DNA from: Limosilactobacillus mucosae DSM 13345
Lineage (GTDB): Bacteria > Bacillota > Bacilli > Lactobacillales > Lactobacillaceae
DNA: 38,605 nt
Assembly: GCF_001436025.1 (NCBI RefSeq)
Contig: NZ_AZEQ01000020.1
Span: 1-38,605 of the forward strand
Direction of reading: 5' to 3'
Numbering within the stretch: position 1 is the first letter of the stretch; the number at the start of each line of letters is the position of its first letter. Positions 18,061-27,868 of this stretch are shown here, piece by piece. A program made the translations under genes and the position numbers. A model generated the notes under the pieces. It made no database searches and was not told where the DNA came from. It saw only the letters and a list, made by a program, of their open reading frames with translations.

Positions 18061-18757
18061 GGACTTGAGTATCAGCTATGGTGCGATTCAAGCAGTCCGT
18101 CACGTTGATTTTGAAGTCAAAAAAGGTGAGATCGTGACCTTAATTGGGGCGAATGGCGCGGGTAAATCAACGATTCTTAAGACGATTTCGGGAATTGTTA
18201 AGCCGCAGTCGGGCTCCATTGAATATCAAAATGAATCACTGATTGGCAAAAAGGCGCCGCAAATCGTGGCCGCGGGAATCTCTCAGGTTCCAGAAGGGCG
18301 GCACGTCTTTCCAGCCATGACCGTGATGGAAAATCTGCAGTTGGGCTCATATCTGCAAAAGAATCGCGACCAGATTGATCAACGCCTGCAGGAAATCTTT
18401 GAAATGTTTCCGATTTTAAAAGAGCGCCAGCACCAAGACGCGGCGACCCTTTCCGGTGGTGAGCAGCAGATGTTGGTAATGGCGCGAGCAATGATGGCTA
18501 ACCCAGAGCTGTTGCTTTTGGATGAACCATCAATGGGATTGGCACCGATTTATATTCAGAAAGTTTTCGACATCATTCAAAAAATCAACGCGCAAGGGAC
18601 CACGATTCTTTTGATCGAGCAGAACGCGCATCAGGCTCTTTCGATTGCTGATCGAGGCTACGTGATTGCCTCGGGAGAAATTCAGCTGAGCGGCAGCGGA
18701 CAGACACTTTTGAATGATCCAAAGGTTAAACGAGCCTATCTTGGCGAATCGGCTTAA
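18047..18757 (+). CDS. livF: Branched-chain amino acid ABC transporter ATPase LivF
   Basis: A 236-residue nucleotide-binding subunit with Walker A GANGAGKST, Q-loop ISQVPEGRHVFP (LivF-specific), the signature LSGGEQQMLVMARAMM, Walker B LLLLDEPSMGLAP and H-loop LLIEQNAHQAL. I choose ATG at 18047, eight bases after GGGAGG (18033-18038), over the longer TTG frame at 18017. It is the last gene of the operon and is followed by a terminator. Confidence 0.93.
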   Translation: MLQVKDLSISYGAIQAVRHVDFEVKKGEIVTLIGANGAGKSTILKTISGIVKPQSGSIEYQNESLIGKKAPQIVAAGISQVPEGRHVFPAMTVMENLQLGSYLQKNRDQIDQRLQEIFEMFPILKERQHQDAATLSGGEQQMLVMARAMMANPELLLLDEPSMGLAPIYIQKVFDIIQKINAQGTTILLIEQNAHQALSIADRGYVIASGEIQLSGSGQTLLNDPKVKRAYLGESA

Positions 18758-18787
18758 AAGCGCTTTAATAATGGTATATAATAGTAG

Positions 18788-18821
18788 AAAAGTTCCATTC
18801 AAATAGGATGGAGCTTTTTTT
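18788..18821 (+). terminator. Intrinsic terminator of the liv operon
   Basis: AAAGTTCCAT and ATGGAGCTTT arms with one T-G pair, a short A/T loop and a run of seven T. It lies 30 bases after livF. Confidence 0.85.
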
Positions 18822-18914
18822 ATAATATTGACAATTTACGGTTTACACTTCATAATAAAGCCGTTGTTGTTATGAATGTACTTAAATTAAAGCTTATTTA
18901 ACTTGATATAAGCT

Positions 18915-18929
18915 ATAATGTTCGCTTTT
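18915..18929 (-). promoter_or_regulatory. PurBox-like site upstream of fhs
   Basis: On the minus strand AAAAGCGAACATTAT fits the PurBox pattern AWWWCCGAACWWT of Gram-positive PurR, except for the first central base. It overlaps a TATAAT (18914-18919) that could be the fhs -10. PurR of Bacillus represses and that of Lactococcus activates from such boxes; the mode here is unknown. Confidence 0.5.
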
Positions 18930-18951
18930 ACGAAACGGAGGAACCGCAACA

Positions 18952-20613
18952 ATGACTGATCTAGAAATTGCCAACGCTGCCGAAATGGAACCTATTACCA
19001 AGATTGCTGAAAAACTGGGCTTAAGTGCCGATGAGATCGAACCATATGGCAAGTACAAGGCCAAAATCGATCTGCCGGTCAAGGAAGCTCCTGACAAAAA
19101 GCACAAGCTGATTCTGGTGACTTCAATCAACCCCACCCCGGCTGGTGAGGGTAAGTCAACGGTGTTGGTCGGCTTGGGGGATGCCCTGAACCTGCTGGGC
19201 CACCAAACCGTGATTGCGATGCGGGAACCATCCATGGGCCCAGTCTTTGGAATCAAGGGTGGCGCAACTGGCGGTGGCTACAGCCAAGTCGTACCAATGG
19301 AAGACATCAACCTGCACTTTACGGGTGACCTGCATGCCTTAACCAGTGCCAACAACACGCTGGCAGCTTTGATCGATAACTACATCATGCGAGACAACGA
19401 ACTGAACCTGGACCCACGCCGTATTATCTGGAAGCGGGTGGCTGACGTTAACGACCGGGTGCTGCGGCACGTGGTAACCGGTCTGGGCGGCGTAATGCAA
19501 GGGGTACCGCGTGAAACCGGCTTTGACATTACGGCGGCTTCCGAACTGATGGCGATCCTTTGTCTGTCTAAGGACCTGGCTGATTTGAAACAGCGGATTT
19601 CAAAAATCGTGGTTGGCTACACCTACGACCAAAAGCCAGTTACGGTTGGCGAGCTTGGCTTTAGCGATGCCATTACGATTCTGCTTAAGGATGCCCTAAA
19701 GCCAAACCTGGTTCAGACGCTGGCTCACACGCCGGCCATCGTTCATGGGGGCCCATTTGCCAACATTGCTCACGGCTGCAACTCGGTTCTGGCTACCAAG
19801 ACGGCTTTGCAGCTGGCAGACTACACGGTTACGGAAGCTGGCTTCGGTGCTGATCTGGGGGCCGAGAAGTTCTTGGACATCAAGCGGCCGGTATTGGGCA
19901 AGACGCCTGACGCATTGGTAATCGTGGCTACGGTGCGGGCGCTGGAATACAACGGTGGTGCGGCCCTGGCTGACCTGAAAGATGAACAGCTGCCGGCACT
20001 GAAGAAGGGGCTGGCCAACCTGAACCGCCACATCAAGAACATGCAGCGCTATGGTCTGCCGGTTGTCGTGGCCATCAACCACTTTACCTTTGATACGGAA
20101 GCCGAGATCAAGACCATTGAAGACAACTGCCACGAATTAGGCGTCAACGTGGTTCTGGCTGATGCCTGGGCTAAAGGCGGCGAAGGTACGGTTGATCTGG
20201 CTAAGGAAGTCGTTAAACTGGCCGATCAGCCAAGTGAATTCCATGAGCTCTACAGTGTTGAGGGCGACTCAATTGAAGACAAGGTCAACACGATTGCCAA
20301 GACCATCTATGGGGCCAAGGACGTTGAATTCTCCAAGAAGGCTCAAAAACAGCTCAAGAAGTTCCATGAAATGGGCTGGGAAAACATGCCGGTCTGCATT
20401 GCCAAGACGCAGTACTCATTTACCGATGATCAAACGGAACTGGGTGCGCCAACTGACTTTACGTTCCACATTCGCGAATTCGTTCCTAAGCTGGGCGCGG
20501 GCTTTGTCGTAGCACTGTCTGGCAGCGTGATGACGATGCCTGGTCTGGGTAAGAAACCGGCTGCCGTTAACATGCACATTGACGGTGAAGGCAACATTAC
20601 CGGTTTGTTCTAA
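18952..20613 (+). CDS. fhs: Formate--tetrahydrofolate ligase
   Basis: A 553-residue enzyme that joins formate and tetrahydrofolate with ATP to give 10-formyl-tetrahydrofolate. Visible motifs are the P-loop [10 protein letters not shown] (61-70), [23 protein letters not shown] and the C-terminal [15 protein letters not shown]. Length is normal (about 555). CGGAGGAA precedes ATG. It lies just upstream of purE on the same strand; its product feeds PurN and PurH, and both share PurBox-like upstream sites. Codon bias suggests strong expression. Confidence 0.95.
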   Translation: MTDLEIANAAEMEPITKIAEKLGLSADEIEPYGKYKAKIDLPVKEAPDKKHKLILVTSINPTPAGEGKSTVLVGLGDALNLLGHQTVIAMREPSMGPVFGIKGGATGGGYSQVVPMEDINLHFTGDLHALTSANNTLAALIDNYIMRDNELNLDPRRIIWKRVADVNDRVLRHVVTGLGGVMQGVPRETGFDITAASELMAILCLSKDLADLKQRISKIVVGYTYDQKPVTVGELGFSDAITILLKDALKPNLVQTLAHTPAIVHGGPFANIAHGCNSVLATKTALQLADYTVTEAGFGADLGAEKFLDIKRPVLGKTPDALVIVATVRALEYNGGAALADLKDEQLPALKKGLANLNRHIKNMQRYGLPVVVAINHFTFDTEAEIKTIEDNCHELGVNVVLADAWAKGGEGTVDLAKEVVKLADQPSEFHELYSVEGDSIEDKVNTIAKTIYGAKDVEFSKKAQKQLKKFHEMGWENMPVCIAKTQYSFTDDQTELGAPTDFTFHIREFVPKLGAGFVVALSGSVMTMPGLGKKPAAVNMHIDGEGNITGLF

Positions 20614-20621
20614 GATTACTA

Positions 20622-20652
20622 AAGAAAAGGGCGCGGCAGGCGCTCTTTTTTG
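20622..20652 (+). terminator. Probable terminator of fhs
   Basis: AAAAGGGCGcg and a reverse arm GGCGCTCTTTTTT form a GC-rich hairpin with one G-U pair, ending in a T-run, 15 bases after fhs. Confidence 0.65.
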
Positions 20653-20670
20653 CGTTGGGATTATTATGAT

Positions 20671-20713
20671 AAAGACGAACATTATAATTCCCTTATTTCT
20701 TCTAGTTCGTGAA
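20671..20713 (+). promoter_or_regulatory. Inverted PurBox-like pair upstream of purE
   Basis: AAAGACGAACATTAT (20671-20685) and, in opposite orientation, TTCTAGTTCGTGAAA (20699-20713) each contain the CGAAC core in an A/T-rich frame. They lie 60-100 bases before purE. A likely -10, TATGCT, is at 20732-20737. Inverted PurBoxes are the arrangement described for Gram-positive PurR operators. Confidence 0.6.
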
Positions 20714-20773
20714 AAATCTTGTTTTTGCCGAAAACTTTTGCTATGCTAGAGACAGTTTTTAGGAGGTGCCATT

Positions 20774-21262
20774 GTGAGCAGTGAAATCAGCGTGGTCATG
20801 GGCAGCAAGTCCGATTGGCCAACAGTTAAGCAAGCATGTGATATTTTGGATCAGTTTGGCGTCAAGTACGATAAGCAGGTTATCTCAGCGCACCGAATGC
20901 CAAATGAAATGTTCGATTTTGCCCAGCACGCGGCAGAAAATGGCGTTAAGGTCATTATTGCCTGTGCCGGCGGGGCCGCTCATCTGCCAGGGATGATCGC
21001 GGCCAACACGCCTTTGCCGGTGATTGGGATTCCGGGGCAGACCAAGGCTTTGGGCGGCATGGACTCGCTGCTTTCCATCGTGCAGATGCCAGCAGGGATT
21101 CCGGTAGCCACGACGGCGATCGGCAATGCCGGGGCCAAGAACGCTGCTTTATTGGCCATTCAGATTTTAGGCATCAATGACCAAACGCTGCAGGACAAGA
21201 TCGTGGCTTTCCGTAAAGAAATGCATGACAAGGCGGTGGCCAGCAATGCCGAACTTGACTAA
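20774..21262 (+). CDS. purE: N5-carboxyaminoimidazole ribonucleotide mutase
   Basis: A 162-residue class I PurE, which moves the carboxyl group of N5-CAIR to C4 to give CAIR. MGSKSDWPT (9-17) and SAHRMP with H40 and R41 are the active-site segments; AGGAAHLPGMIAANTPLPVIGIP follows. GTG at 20774 has AGGAGGTG upstream. It overlaps purK by 17 bases. Confidence 0.95.
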   Translation: MSSEISVVMGSKSDWPTVKQACDILDQFGVKYDKQVISAHRMPNEMFDFAQHAAENGVKVIIACAGGAAHLPGMIAANTPLPVIGIPGQTKALGGMDSLLSIVQMPAGIPVATTAIGNAGAKNAALLAIQILGINDQTLQDKIVAFRKEMHDKAVASNAELD

Positions 21263-22400
21263 GCATCCAGAAGCCTATATTGAGCAGGGCAAAACGATTG
21301 GCATTATCGGCGGTGGTCAGCTGGGGCAGATGATGGCTTTTTCTGCCAAAGCAGCTGGGATGAAGGTTATTATTTTGGACCCCACGCCACAGTGTCCAGC
21401 CGCTCAGGCAGCCGATGATCAGATCGTAGCGCCCTATGCCGACGTGGCGGCGATCAAGGAACTGGCGCGGCGGGCTGACGTTTTGACCTATGAGTTTGAA
21501 AACGTTGATCTGCAGGCCTTAAAAGACGTTGCTGATCAAGTCGCCATTCCTCAGGGAACCAACCTCTTATACACGACCAAGAACCGGATTCGCGAAAAGA
21601 CCTTTTTGCGCGACGCGGGCCTGCAGACGGCACCATTCGCGGCGGTCAAGAATCGTGCTGATCTGAACGCGGCCGTAGCAAAACTTGGCTATCCATGTGT
21701 CTTAAAGACTTGCGAAGGCGGGTATGATGGTCATGGCCAAATGGTTTTAAAGAGTGCGCAAGACCTGAATGACCCGATTACTGAAGAAGTACTGCAGTAT
21801 GGTGATGACATCTTGGAAGGCTGGGTACCATTTAAGATGGAATGCTCAGTTATGGTAGCGCGCAATACCGATGGCGATATTACCGTCTTTCCAGTCAGTG
21901 AAAACATTCATGCTCATGAAATTCTGCATTTGAGCATCGTGCCCGCCCGCATGCCAGTTGAATGGCAGCAGCGCGCTCAGCAGATGGCCGAAAAGATTGC
22001 CGAAGCGATTGATCTCAAAGGCATCTTGGGCGTCGAAATGTTTGTCGGTGCAGATGGTCAGCTCTACGTTAACGAACTGGCACCCCGGCCGCACAACTCT
22101 GGCCACTACACGATCGAGGCCTGCAACTTCTCGCAGTTCGCGGTTCACAATCGGGCAATCTGCAACTGGCCGCTGCCTAAGATCAAGCTGCTGAGTCCAG
22201 TCGTGATGGTTAATGTTTTAGGTCAACACGTGGCCGGCACGCGGCGCTTGATTCATGAATATCCGCAATGGCATTTTCACGATTACGGCAAGGCTGAGAG
22301 CCGCCACAACCGCAAGATGGGGCATGTTACCATTTTGACCGATGATATTGAAGCAACGTTAAAGCAAATTAAAGATTCCCATGTTTGGGACGATGAATAG
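21246..22400 (+). CDS. purK: N5-carboxyaminoimidazole ribonucleotide synthase
   Basis: A 384-residue ATP-grasp enzyme that makes N5-CAIR from AIR, bicarbonate and ATP. The N-terminal TIGIIGGGQLGQMM binds nucleotide; KTCEGGYDGHGQ is the ATP loop, and NELAPRPHNSGHYTIEAC the metal site. ATG at 21246 lies inside the end of purE; the frame extends to 21177 but those residues overlap purE and do not fit the family. It is coupled to purE. Confidence 0.94.
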   Translation: MPNLTKHPEAYIEQGKTIGIIGGGQLGQMMAFSAKAAGMKVIILDPTPQCPAAQAADDQIVAPYADVAAIKELARRADVLTYEFENVDLQALKDVADQVAIPQGTNLLYTTKNRIREKTFLRDAGLQTAPFAAVKNRADLNAAVAKLGYPCVLKTCEGGYDGHGQMVLKSAQDLNDPITEEVLQYGDDILEGWVPFKMECSVMVARNTDGDITVFPVSENIHAHEILHLSIVPARMPVEWQQRAQQMAEKIAEAIDLKGILGVEMFVGADGQLYVNELAPRPHNSGHYTIEACNFSQFAVHNRAICNWPLPKIKLLSPVVMVNVLGQHVAGTRRLIHEYPQWHFHDYGKAESRHNRKMGHVTILTDDIEATLKQIKDSHVWDDE

Positions 22401-22412
22401 GAGAAAAGATTA

Positions 22413-23711
22413 ATGATTGATCGTTATACCCGTCCAGAAATGAAGAAGCTGTGGAGCGATGAAACCCGCTACCAATGTTGGCTGGCCGTAGAAATCGCGG
22501 CTGATGAAGCTTGGAGCAAGCTGGGCAAGATTCCAGCCGAAGACGTTGAAAAAATTAAGCAGAATGCCAAGTTCACCGTTGAAGGCATCCAAGAAATCGA
22601 AGCCGTTACGCACCATGACGTGATTGCCTTTACGCGTGACGTTTCCAAGTCGCTGGGTCCCGAACGCAAATGGGTGCACTATGGCCTGACCAGTACTGAT
22701 GTCGTTGATACGGCGCAAGGCTACCAGCTTAAGCAGGTTAACGAGATTCTGCGTCAAGACATCAAGGACTTCATGGAAATCCTGAAAAAGATGGCCAATG
22801 AATACAAGTACACGGTCTGCATGGGTCGGACGCACGGGATTCACGCTGAGCCAACGACTTTTGGCCTCAAGGTTGCCCGCTGGTACTCTGAAATGAAACG
22901 CAACTACGAACGCTTCGAACACGCGGCGGCTGGCGTTGAAGCTGGCAAGATCTCTGGGGCCGTGGGAACGTTTGCTGAAGTTGATCCGCGGGTTGAACAA
23001 TACGTCTGCGAAAAGCTCGGTCTGCGGGCCCAAGAAGTTTCCAGCCAAGTGCTGCCACGGGATCTGCATGCTGAATACATCGCCGCTTTGGCTTTGATCG
23101 GGACCAGCCTGGAAGAAATGGCGACTGAGATTCGTTCCTTGCAGCGGACGGAAATCCATGAAGTTGAAGAACACTTTGCCAAGGGTCAAAAAGGTTCTTC
23201 AGCAATGCCGCACAAGCGCAACCCGATTGGCTCTGAAAACATCTGTGGCTGCGCGCGGGTATTGCGCGGCCATGTCGTTACGGCCTATGAAAACGTGGCT
23301 CTGTGGCATGAACGCGACATTTCTCATTCCAGTGCTGAACGAATGATTCTGCCAGACACGACGGCACTTCTGGACTACATGCTGCACCGGTTTGGCCGGA
23401 TTCTGGCAAACCTGGACGTCTTCCCTGAAACCATGAAGAAGAACATGGACAAGACGCTGGGCCTGATCTACTCTGGCCGGGTGCTGCTCAAGCTGGTCAA
23501 GTCCGGCATGACGCGGGAAAATGCCTACGATCTGATTCAGCCATACACGGCTAAATGCTGGGCCGAACAAGTACCATTCCGGCCACTGCTGGAAGCTGAC
23601 CCAACCATTCAAAAGCAGCTGACCAAAGAAGATCTGGATGATGCCTTTGACTACCACTGGCACCTGCGTCATGTTGACGACATCTTCAAGCGGGTTGGCT
23701 TAGACGATTAA
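22413..23711 (+). CDS. purB: Adenylosuccinate lyase
   Basis: A 432-residue fumarase-superfamily lyase, acting twice: on SAICAR and on adenylosuccinate. Visible are [28 protein letters not shown] with H141, and the signature loop [11 protein letters not shown] (261-271). ATG follows GGAG; 12 bases separate it from purK. A terminator follows, so purB ends the purEKB unit. Confidence 0.95.
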   Translation: MIDRYTRPEMKKLWSDETRYQCWLAVEIAADEAWSKLGKIPAEDVEKIKQNAKFTVEGIQEIEAVTHHDVIAFTRDVSKSLGPERKWVHYGLTSTDVVDTAQGYQLKQVNEILRQDIKDFMEILKKMANEYKYTVCMGRTHGIHAEPTTFGLKVARWYSEMKRNYERFEHAAAGVEAGKISGAVGTFAEVDPRVEQYVCEKLGLRAQEVSSQVLPRDLHAEYIAALALIGTSLEEMATEIRSLQRTEIHEVEEHFAKGQKGSSAMPHKRNPIGSENICGCARVLRGHVVTAYENVALWHERDISHSSAERMILPDTTALLDYMLHRFGRILANLDVFPETMKKNMDKTLGLIYSGRVLLKLVKSGMTRENAYDLIQPYTAKCWAEQVPFRPLLEADPTIQKQLTKEDLDDAFDYHWHLRHVDDIFKRVGLDD

Positions 23712-23724
23712 TTATCATTAAACC

Positions 23725-23757
23725 AAAGCATCGATTGAAATGATCGGTGCTTTTTTG
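23725..23757 (+). terminator. Intrinsic terminator after purB
   Basis: AAGCATCGAT and ATCGGTGCTT arms with one G-U pair, a TGAAATG loop and TTTTTT. It separates purEKB from purC. Confidence 0.85.
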
Positions 23758-23775
23758 TTTGACTTGGAATCGATT

Positions 23776-23930
23776 AAAACACGAACTATAAAATTAAAAA
23801 CCTACTTTAGTTAAACGTTAAACTTAGAAAAACCATTATTTTATGATTAAAAACTGAAAAAGGTTCGGTTGTACGCTTGACGATTTTTAAAAATATGCGT
23901 ACGATAATAGCAGGATTTAACGAACAATTT
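23776..23930 (+). promoter_or_regulatory. PurBox-like cluster and promoter of purC
   Basis: Three CGAAC cores occur: AAAACACGAACTAT (23776-23789), AAAAAGGTTCGGTTG (23857-23871, inverted) and ATTTAACGAACAATTT (23915-23930). A promoter lies between them: TTGACG (23877-23882), 17 bases, TACGAT (23900-23905). The inverted box sits just before the -35 and the third just after the -10, as expected for a regulated start. This supports separate control of the purC unit. Confidence 0.6.
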
Positions 23931-23983
23931 TCCGTTAACCAATTCATCAATTCGTTTTTAGCCTATAAGGAGGGCAATCAAAA

Positions 23984-24700
23984 ATGGAAAAGCTGTTATA
24001 TACCGGCAAAGCAAAGCAAATGTGGCAAACCGAAGATCCTGACGTTTTACGGGTTGTTTACCTGGATCAGGCAACGATGCTTAACGGTAAGCGTAAGGAC
24101 CACTTTGACGGAAAGGGTGAAGCAGCCAACGATATTTCAACGCTGGTCTTTGAATACCTGATTGATAACGGCATTCCAACTCACTTCATCAAGCGCCTTT
24201 CTGAAAAGGAAGAATTGGTTAAGAAGTGCCACATGTTCCCGCTGGAATTCGTTACGCGCAACGTCTGCGCCGGCCACTTCGCCTCCCGCTTCGGCTTAGA
24301 GGATGGCATGGAGCTGGACGAACCGGTTGAAGAAACCTTCTACAAGAGCGATGCCTTGGACGACCCATTCGCCAATGAATCCGACGCGGTTGCCATTAAG
24401 GCCTGCACGCATGAAGAATATCAGCAATGCTGGGAACTGGCCCGTCGCTGCAACAAGCTTTTGACGCCATTGTTTAAGAAGGCTGGCATGAAGCTGGTTG
24501 ACTTCAAGCTGGAATTCGGCAAGCTTTCGGATGGCTCACTGGTGCTGGCTGACGAATTCTCGCCTGACAACTGCCGTCTGTGGGACATCAAGACCAACGC
24601 CCACATGGACAAGGACGTCTTCCGCAAGAACCTGGCTGACCTGACCACGACCTATGATGAAGTTTACGCACGCCTGCAAGAAGCCGTTAAGGAGGACTAA
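23984..24700 (+). CDS. purC: SAICAR synthase
   Basis: A 238-residue phosphoribosylaminoimidazole-succinocarboxamide synthase, joining CAIR and aspartate with ATP. Family segments are LLYTGKAKQMW, FVTRNVCAGHFASRFG, LVDFKLEFG and ADEFSPDNCRLWD. ATG at 23984 is preceded by TAAGGAGGG. It begins the purCSQLFMNH run. Confidence 0.95.
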   Translation: MEKLLYTGKAKQMWQTEDPDVLRVVYLDQATMLNGKRKDHFDGKGEAANDISTLVFEYLIDNGIPTHFIKRLSEKEELVKKCHMFPLEFVTRNVCAGHFASRFGLEDGMELDEPVEETFYKSDALDDPFANESDAVAIKACTHEEYQQCWELARRCNKLLTPLFKKAGMKLVDFKLEFGKLSDGSLVLADEFSPDNCRLWDIKTNAHMDKDVFRKNLADLTTTYDEVYARLQEAVKED

Positions 24701-24704
24701 TCAA

Positions 24705-24953
24705 ATGACTACCGTTCGTATTTACGTTACCTACAAGCAATCTGTTTTTGACCCCCAAGCCGAATCCGTTTTAAATGCCATCCACCAGTTGGGGCATGAA
24801 GAAGTCAAGGATCTGACGGTTGGCAAGTTCTTTGATCTGCAGGTTGAAGGCGATCAGGCAGCCGTTGAAAACACGGTTAAGGAAGTAGCGGAATCGCTGC
24901 TGGTCAACTTCAACATTGAAACGTACAAGTTTGAAGTGCTGGAGGCGAAATAA
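24705..24953 (+). CDS. purS: FGAM synthase, PurS subunit
   Basis: An 82-residue protein, MTTVRIYVTYKQSVFDPQAE at the start, that bridges PurQ and PurL in the three-part phosphoribosylformylglycinamidine synthase. AAGGAGG (24689-24695) lies inside the end of purC, ten bases before ATG at 24705. It ends one base before the purQ ATG. Confidence 0.95.
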   Translation: MTTVRIYVTYKQSVFDPQAESVLNAIHQLGHEEVKDLTVGKFFDLQVEGDQAAVENTVKEVAESLLVNFNIETYKFEVLEAK

Positions 24954-25634
24954 ATGAAGATTGCGGTCATTCAATTCCCAGGCTCGAACTGTGACATCGA
25001 CCTGTACTCGGCGCTGCATGATGTCTGCAATGCCGACGTCGAATACGTTTCACACAAGGCCACGAGTCTGGATGGCTTTGATGCGGTCATGCTGCCAGGG
25101 GGCTTTTCCTATGGCGACTATCTGCGGGCCGGCGCGATTGCTCGGTTCGCCAACGTTATGCCGGCCGTCATCAAGCTCGCTAATGAAGGCAAGCCGGTTT
25201 TTGGTACCTGCAATGGCTTCCAGATTTTAACGGAAGCGGGCCTTTTGCCAGGTGCTCTGAAGAAAAACGACAGCCAAAAGTTCGTCTGTGAAACGGTGCC
25301 TTTGGAAGTCGTTAACAACAACACGCTTTTTACCACGCAGTACCAGGCTCACGAACGCATTGCTCTGCCAATTGCACACGGTGAAGGCAGCTACTACGCG
25401 GATGAAAAAACCTTGGACGAGCTGGAAGCCAATCATCAAGTCGTGTTCCGCTACGCAAGTGAAAATCCCAACGGCTCTTTGCGCAACATTGCAGGGATCG
25501 TCAACAAGCGCGGCAACGTATTGGGCATGATGCCCCACCCAGAGCGCGCCGTGGAAGCACTCTTGGGTTCGACGGACGGTTTGCGGCTGTTCAAGTCTTT
25601 ATTGGAAAACGGCACAGTTAAGACGGAGGCATAA
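24954..25634 (+). CDS. purQ: FGAM synthase, glutaminase subunit PurQ
   Basis: A 226-residue class I glutamine amidotransferase. Catalytic triad: C86 in [10 protein letters not shown], with H195 and E197 in MMPHPERA. It supplies ammonia to PurL through PurS. Its ATG touches the purS stop, so translation is coupled. Confidence 0.96.
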   Translation: MKIAVIQFPGSNCDIDLYSALHDVCNADVEYVSHKATSLDGFDAVMLPGGFSYGDYLRAGAIARFANVMPAVIKLANEGKPVFGTCNGFQILTEAGLLPGALKKNDSQKFVCETVPLEVVNNNTLFTTQYQAHERIALPIAHGEGSYYADEKTLDELEANHQVVFRYASENPNGSLRNIAGIVNKRGNVLGMMPHPERAVEALLGSTDGLRLFKSLLENGTVKTEA

Positions 25635-25639
25635 TTAGA

Positions 25640-27868
25640 ATGAAGCAAGCAATGACCCCTGAAGAAATTAAGGAAAAGAAGCCATATCTCGACTGGAGTC
25701 TGTCTGAAAAAGAATATGACTACATCAGCGAAAAGCTGCTGCACCGTTTGCCAAACTACACGGAAACGGGCCTTTACTCGGCAATGTGGTCCGAGCACTG
25801 TTCTTACAAAAAGTCCAAGCCAGTGCTGCGTCTGTTCCCCAACAAAAATGATCGCGTTTTGCAAGGGCCTGGTGAAGGTGCTGGTGTCGTTGACATTGAT
25901 GACGGTCAGGCAGTCGTTTTCAAGGCCGAAAGTCACAACCACCCATCAACGGTTGAGCCATACCAAGGCGCTGCTACTGGTGTCGGCGGAATTTTACGCG
26001 ACATCTTCAGTATGGGCGCGCGTCCAATCGCTTCTTTAGACTCGCTGCACTTTGGCGAATTAAGCGATGCCGAGACACGGATGAAGGTTGATGGCGTCGT
26101 CCGCGGGATTGGCGATTACGGCAACTGCATGGGCATTCCAACCGTTGCGGGTGAAACGACCTTTGATCCTTGCTACAAGGGTAATCTGTTGGTCAACGCC
26201 ATGAGCGTAGGGCTGATGGACCAAAAGAACCAGCAGGAAGGGAATGCCTCTGGGGTTGGCAATGCCGTGATGTACGTTGGGGCCAAGACTGGTCGTGACG
26301 GGATTCACGGGGCAACGTTTGCCTCGGCTGACTTTGGCTCTGGCAACGAGTCACAGCACTCGGCCGTTCAAGTCGGTGACCCATTCATGGAAAAGCTGCT
26401 GATGGAAGCCTGCCTGGAACTAATTCAAGACCATGCTGAATGGCTGGTCGGGATCCAAGACATGGGTGCAGCCGGGATTGTTTCTTCCAGTGCCGAAATG
26501 GCTTCTGAAGGTAACTCAGGGATGGACTTGGATCTTGATTTGGTACCGCAGCGCGAACCAGGCATGTCAGCTTATGAGATCATGCTGAGCGAGTCTCAGG
26601 AACGGATGCTTTTGTGTGTTAAGAAGGGCCATGAAGAAGACGTTAAAAAGATCTTTGACTACTATGATCTGGAAGTCGTAACGATTGGCCGAATCACGGA
26701 AGGTCATCAATACGTGCTGCATCATGATGGGCAAGTTGTCTGCGATATTCCGGTTTCTACTTTGACGGACGACGTTTTGGAAGTTGAATCAGAAGAAAAG
26801 AAGCCACAACGTCTGATTGATGCCGAAAAAGAAGCCAACTGGGTCCCTGAAATCGATGATGTCGCAGTAGTTTACCAAGAATTGCTCACGCAGCCAACGA
26901 TTGCCGACAAGTCTTGGATCACGCGTCAATATGACTCGCAAGTGCGGACTTCAACGGTGGTTGGCCCAGGTTCTGATGCTGGGGTTATTCGGGTACGCGG
27001 AACCAAAAAGGCACTTTCGATGACGACGGATGGCAACGGTCGCCTGGTCTACTTAAACCCATACGTCGGCGGTAAGATTGCATTGGTTGAAGCAGCTTCC
27101 AACATCATTGCTTCTGGCGCTTTGCCATTAGCCATTACGGACTGCCTGAACTATGGTGACCCAACCGATCCTGAAATCTTCTGGGAACTGCATCATTCAA
27201 TCGAAGGGATGGCTGAAGCTTGCCGCGTCTTTGATACGCCAGTCATTTCCGGTAACGTATCGCTTTACAATGAAAACAACGGCTCGGCCATTTACCCAAC
27301 GCCAATGGTCGGTATGGTCGGTTTGATTAAGGATGCTAAGTACGTCATCCCATCCCGTGTGCAACATGCTGGCGACAAGTTGTACCTGGTCGGCAAGACT
27401 GGCGATGACTATGCCGGTTCCGAACTGCAGAAGATGATGACGGGTGATATTGCCGGCACGCTGGCTGACTTTGATCTGGAGCACGTCCATGACTACCTGA
27501 GTCGCCTGCTACAAGCTGAACAAAGCGGTCTGGTAGCCAGCGCTCATGACTTGAGTGAGGGTGGTCTGGCCGTAGCTGCTGCTGAAACGGTCTTTAAGAC
27601 GGAGCTGGGCTTAAATGCTGATTTCCGTGCTCTGGATAAGAAGCAGTTCTTCAGTGAAACGCCGGGCCGGATGCTGGTCAGTGTGGCACCAGAAAATGTG
27701 GCGGCCTTTGAAGAAATCATGCAAGACGATGCAATGCCAGCTGGTGAGGTCGTAGCAACGCAATGGCTGGAAGTCCATCTGGCTAATGCTGAGCTCAACT
27801 TGCCAGTAACTCAAATGCAAAAACTTTGGGAGGAAGCTTTGCCATGCGCAATGAAATCAAAGGACTAA
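25640..27868 (+). CDS. purL: FGAM synthase, catalytic subunit PurL
   Basis: A 742-residue small-type PurL that aminates FGAR to FGAM with ATP. Visible are [40 protein letters not shown] (substrate loop), [10 protein letters not shown] and [13 protein letters not shown]. Being short, it needs separate PurS and PurQ, both encoded directly upstream. Its end overlaps purF by 25 bases. Confidence 0.96.
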   Translation: MKQAMTPEEIKEKKPYLDWSLSEKEYDYISEKLLHRLPNYTETGLYSAMWSEHCSYKKSKPVLRLFPNKNDRVLQGPGEGAGVVDIDDGQAVVFKAESHNHPSTVEPYQGAATGVGGILRDIFSMGARPIASLDSLHFGELSDAETRMKVDGVVRGIGDYGNCMGIPTVAGETTFDPCYKGNLLVNAMSVGLMDQKNQQEGNASGVGNAVMYVGAKTGRDGIHGATFASADFGSGNESQHSAVQVGDPFMEKLLMEACLELIQDHAEWLVGIQDMGAAGIVSSSAEMASEGNSGMDLDLDLVPQREPGMSAYEIMLSESQERMLLCVKKGHEEDVKKIFDYYDLEVVTIGRITEGHQYVLHHDGQVVCDIPVSTLTDDVLEVESEEKKPQRLIDAEKEANWVPEIDDVAVVYQELLTQPTIADKSWITRQYDSQVRTSTVVGPGSDAGVIRVRGTKKALSMTTDGNGRLVYLNPYVGGKIALVEAASNIIASGALPLAITDCLNYGDPTDPEIFWELHHSIEGMAEACRVFDTPVISGNVSLYNENNGSAIYPTPMVGMVGLIKDAKYVIPSRVQHAGDKLYLVGKTGDDYAGSELQKMMTGDIAGTLADFDLEHVHDYLSRLLQAEQSGLVASAHDLSEGGLAVAAAETVFKTELGLNADFRALDKKQFFSETPGRMLVSVAPENVAAFEEIMQDDAMPAGEVVATQWLEVHLANAELNLPVTQMQKLWEEALPCAMKSKD

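Noticed and set aside
21177-21245. N-terminal extension of purK
   Set aside because: It overlaps purE out of frame and its residues do not match the PurK start; ATG at 21246 fits.
23877-24161. 94-codon frame over the purC promoter and start
   Set aside because: It overlaps the promoter and purC in another frame.
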